Shown in pieces: positions 63,969 to 64,000 of a stretch of 64,000 bases of DNA. Positions within the stretch are counted from its first letter, which is position 1, and every line of letters starts with the position of its first letter. The DNA comes from Erythrobacter colymbi (lineage in GTDB: Bacteria > Pseudomonadota > Alphaproteobacteria > Sphingomonadales > Sphingomonadaceae). The translations under genes and the position numbers were made by a program. The notes under the pieces were generated by a model that had not been told where the DNA came from, did no database searches, and saw nothing but the letters and a program-made list of their open reading frames with translations. The DNA lies in assembly GCF_002155685.1 (NCBI RefSeq), contig NZ_MUYK01000001.1:620001-684000 (forward strand), written 5' to 3'.

Positions 63969-64000
63969 TTAGCCCTCCGGCCCCAGTGCCGGGTCGAGAT
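63969..64000 (-). CDS. Possible C-terminal end of a minus-strand gene (window edge)
   Basis: In one minus-strand frame ten codons end in TAA at 63969-63971, giving LDPALGPEG as the last residues. Only this scrap is visible, so neither the gene nor its product can be named; it is listed because the palindromic element and its position would fit a convergent neighbour. Confidence 0.25.
   Translation of the reverse strand, partial: LDPALGPEG

Overview
The window is GC-rich, densely coded chromosomal DNA from an alphaproteobacterium, most likely order Sphingomonadales and probably close to Erythrobacteraceae. This is inferred from a coxB-coxA-ctaB-coxF-ctaG-coxC-DUF983-surf1-thrC cluster, an rplU with an Ala/Lys-rich tail next to rpmA, a short-form HisG, a plant-type GshA and the intergenic palindromes. 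I see about 72 protein genes. I see no rRNA, tRNA, CRISPR array, transposase or prophage gene. Accessory content is limited to detoxification genes and intergenic palindromic repeats.

Layout. 1-6.8 kb, minus strand: a partial CelD/BcsL-type acetyltransferase, the proton pyrophosphatase hppA, thiL, then hisG-hisD-nusB. A near-perfect parS centromere motif and an 11-bp G-rich periodic array lie between nusB and thiL. 6.9-16 kb: DUF2332, an alpha/beta hydrolase with an SDR, bolA-NUDIX, a J-domain protein, a minus-strand detoxification block (AAC(6')-like GNAT, two GSTs, DUF1428, DUF2236), then cobS with a TonB-like protein. 16-25 kb: a class A PBP, two hotdog thioesterases, then the minus-strand run pyrE, serine hydrolase, pdxJ, a membrane protein, acpS, lepB, DUF3089 and ruvX. 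25-34 kb: the cytochrome c oxidase operon running into thrC and a methyltransferase. 34-38.7 kb: folB, an SDR-like fragment, moaA-moaD-moaE, an FNR box before a membrane protein, and a minus-strand FNR regulator with a lipoprotein.

38.9-50 kb: rplU-rpmA, GNAT, TetR, ygfZ, pyrC, rarD, a lipoprotein, astD, selO, and an alpha/beta hydrolase with a GT4 glycosyltransferase. 50-57.6 kb: a YfgM-like protein and bamB, an ICMT-like methyltransferase, an ABM monooxygenase, gshA, rsmE, a membrane protein and ubiA. 57.6-64 kb: an SRAP abasic-site protein, a VOC protein divergent from soxR across a SoxR box, and an ABC ATPase with a 1198-residue ABC-permease/M1-peptidase fusion.

Genes are tightly packed. 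Co-directional neighbours often overlap by ATGA or TGATG. Four convergent pairs share one CTAG that encodes both stop codons. The clearest regulatory signals are the parS-like site, the FNR box with an [4Fe-4S]-type FNR gene nearby, and the SoxR box beside soxR. The least explained system is the ABC/M1 fusion, whose peptidase domain has a non-canonical substrate motif.
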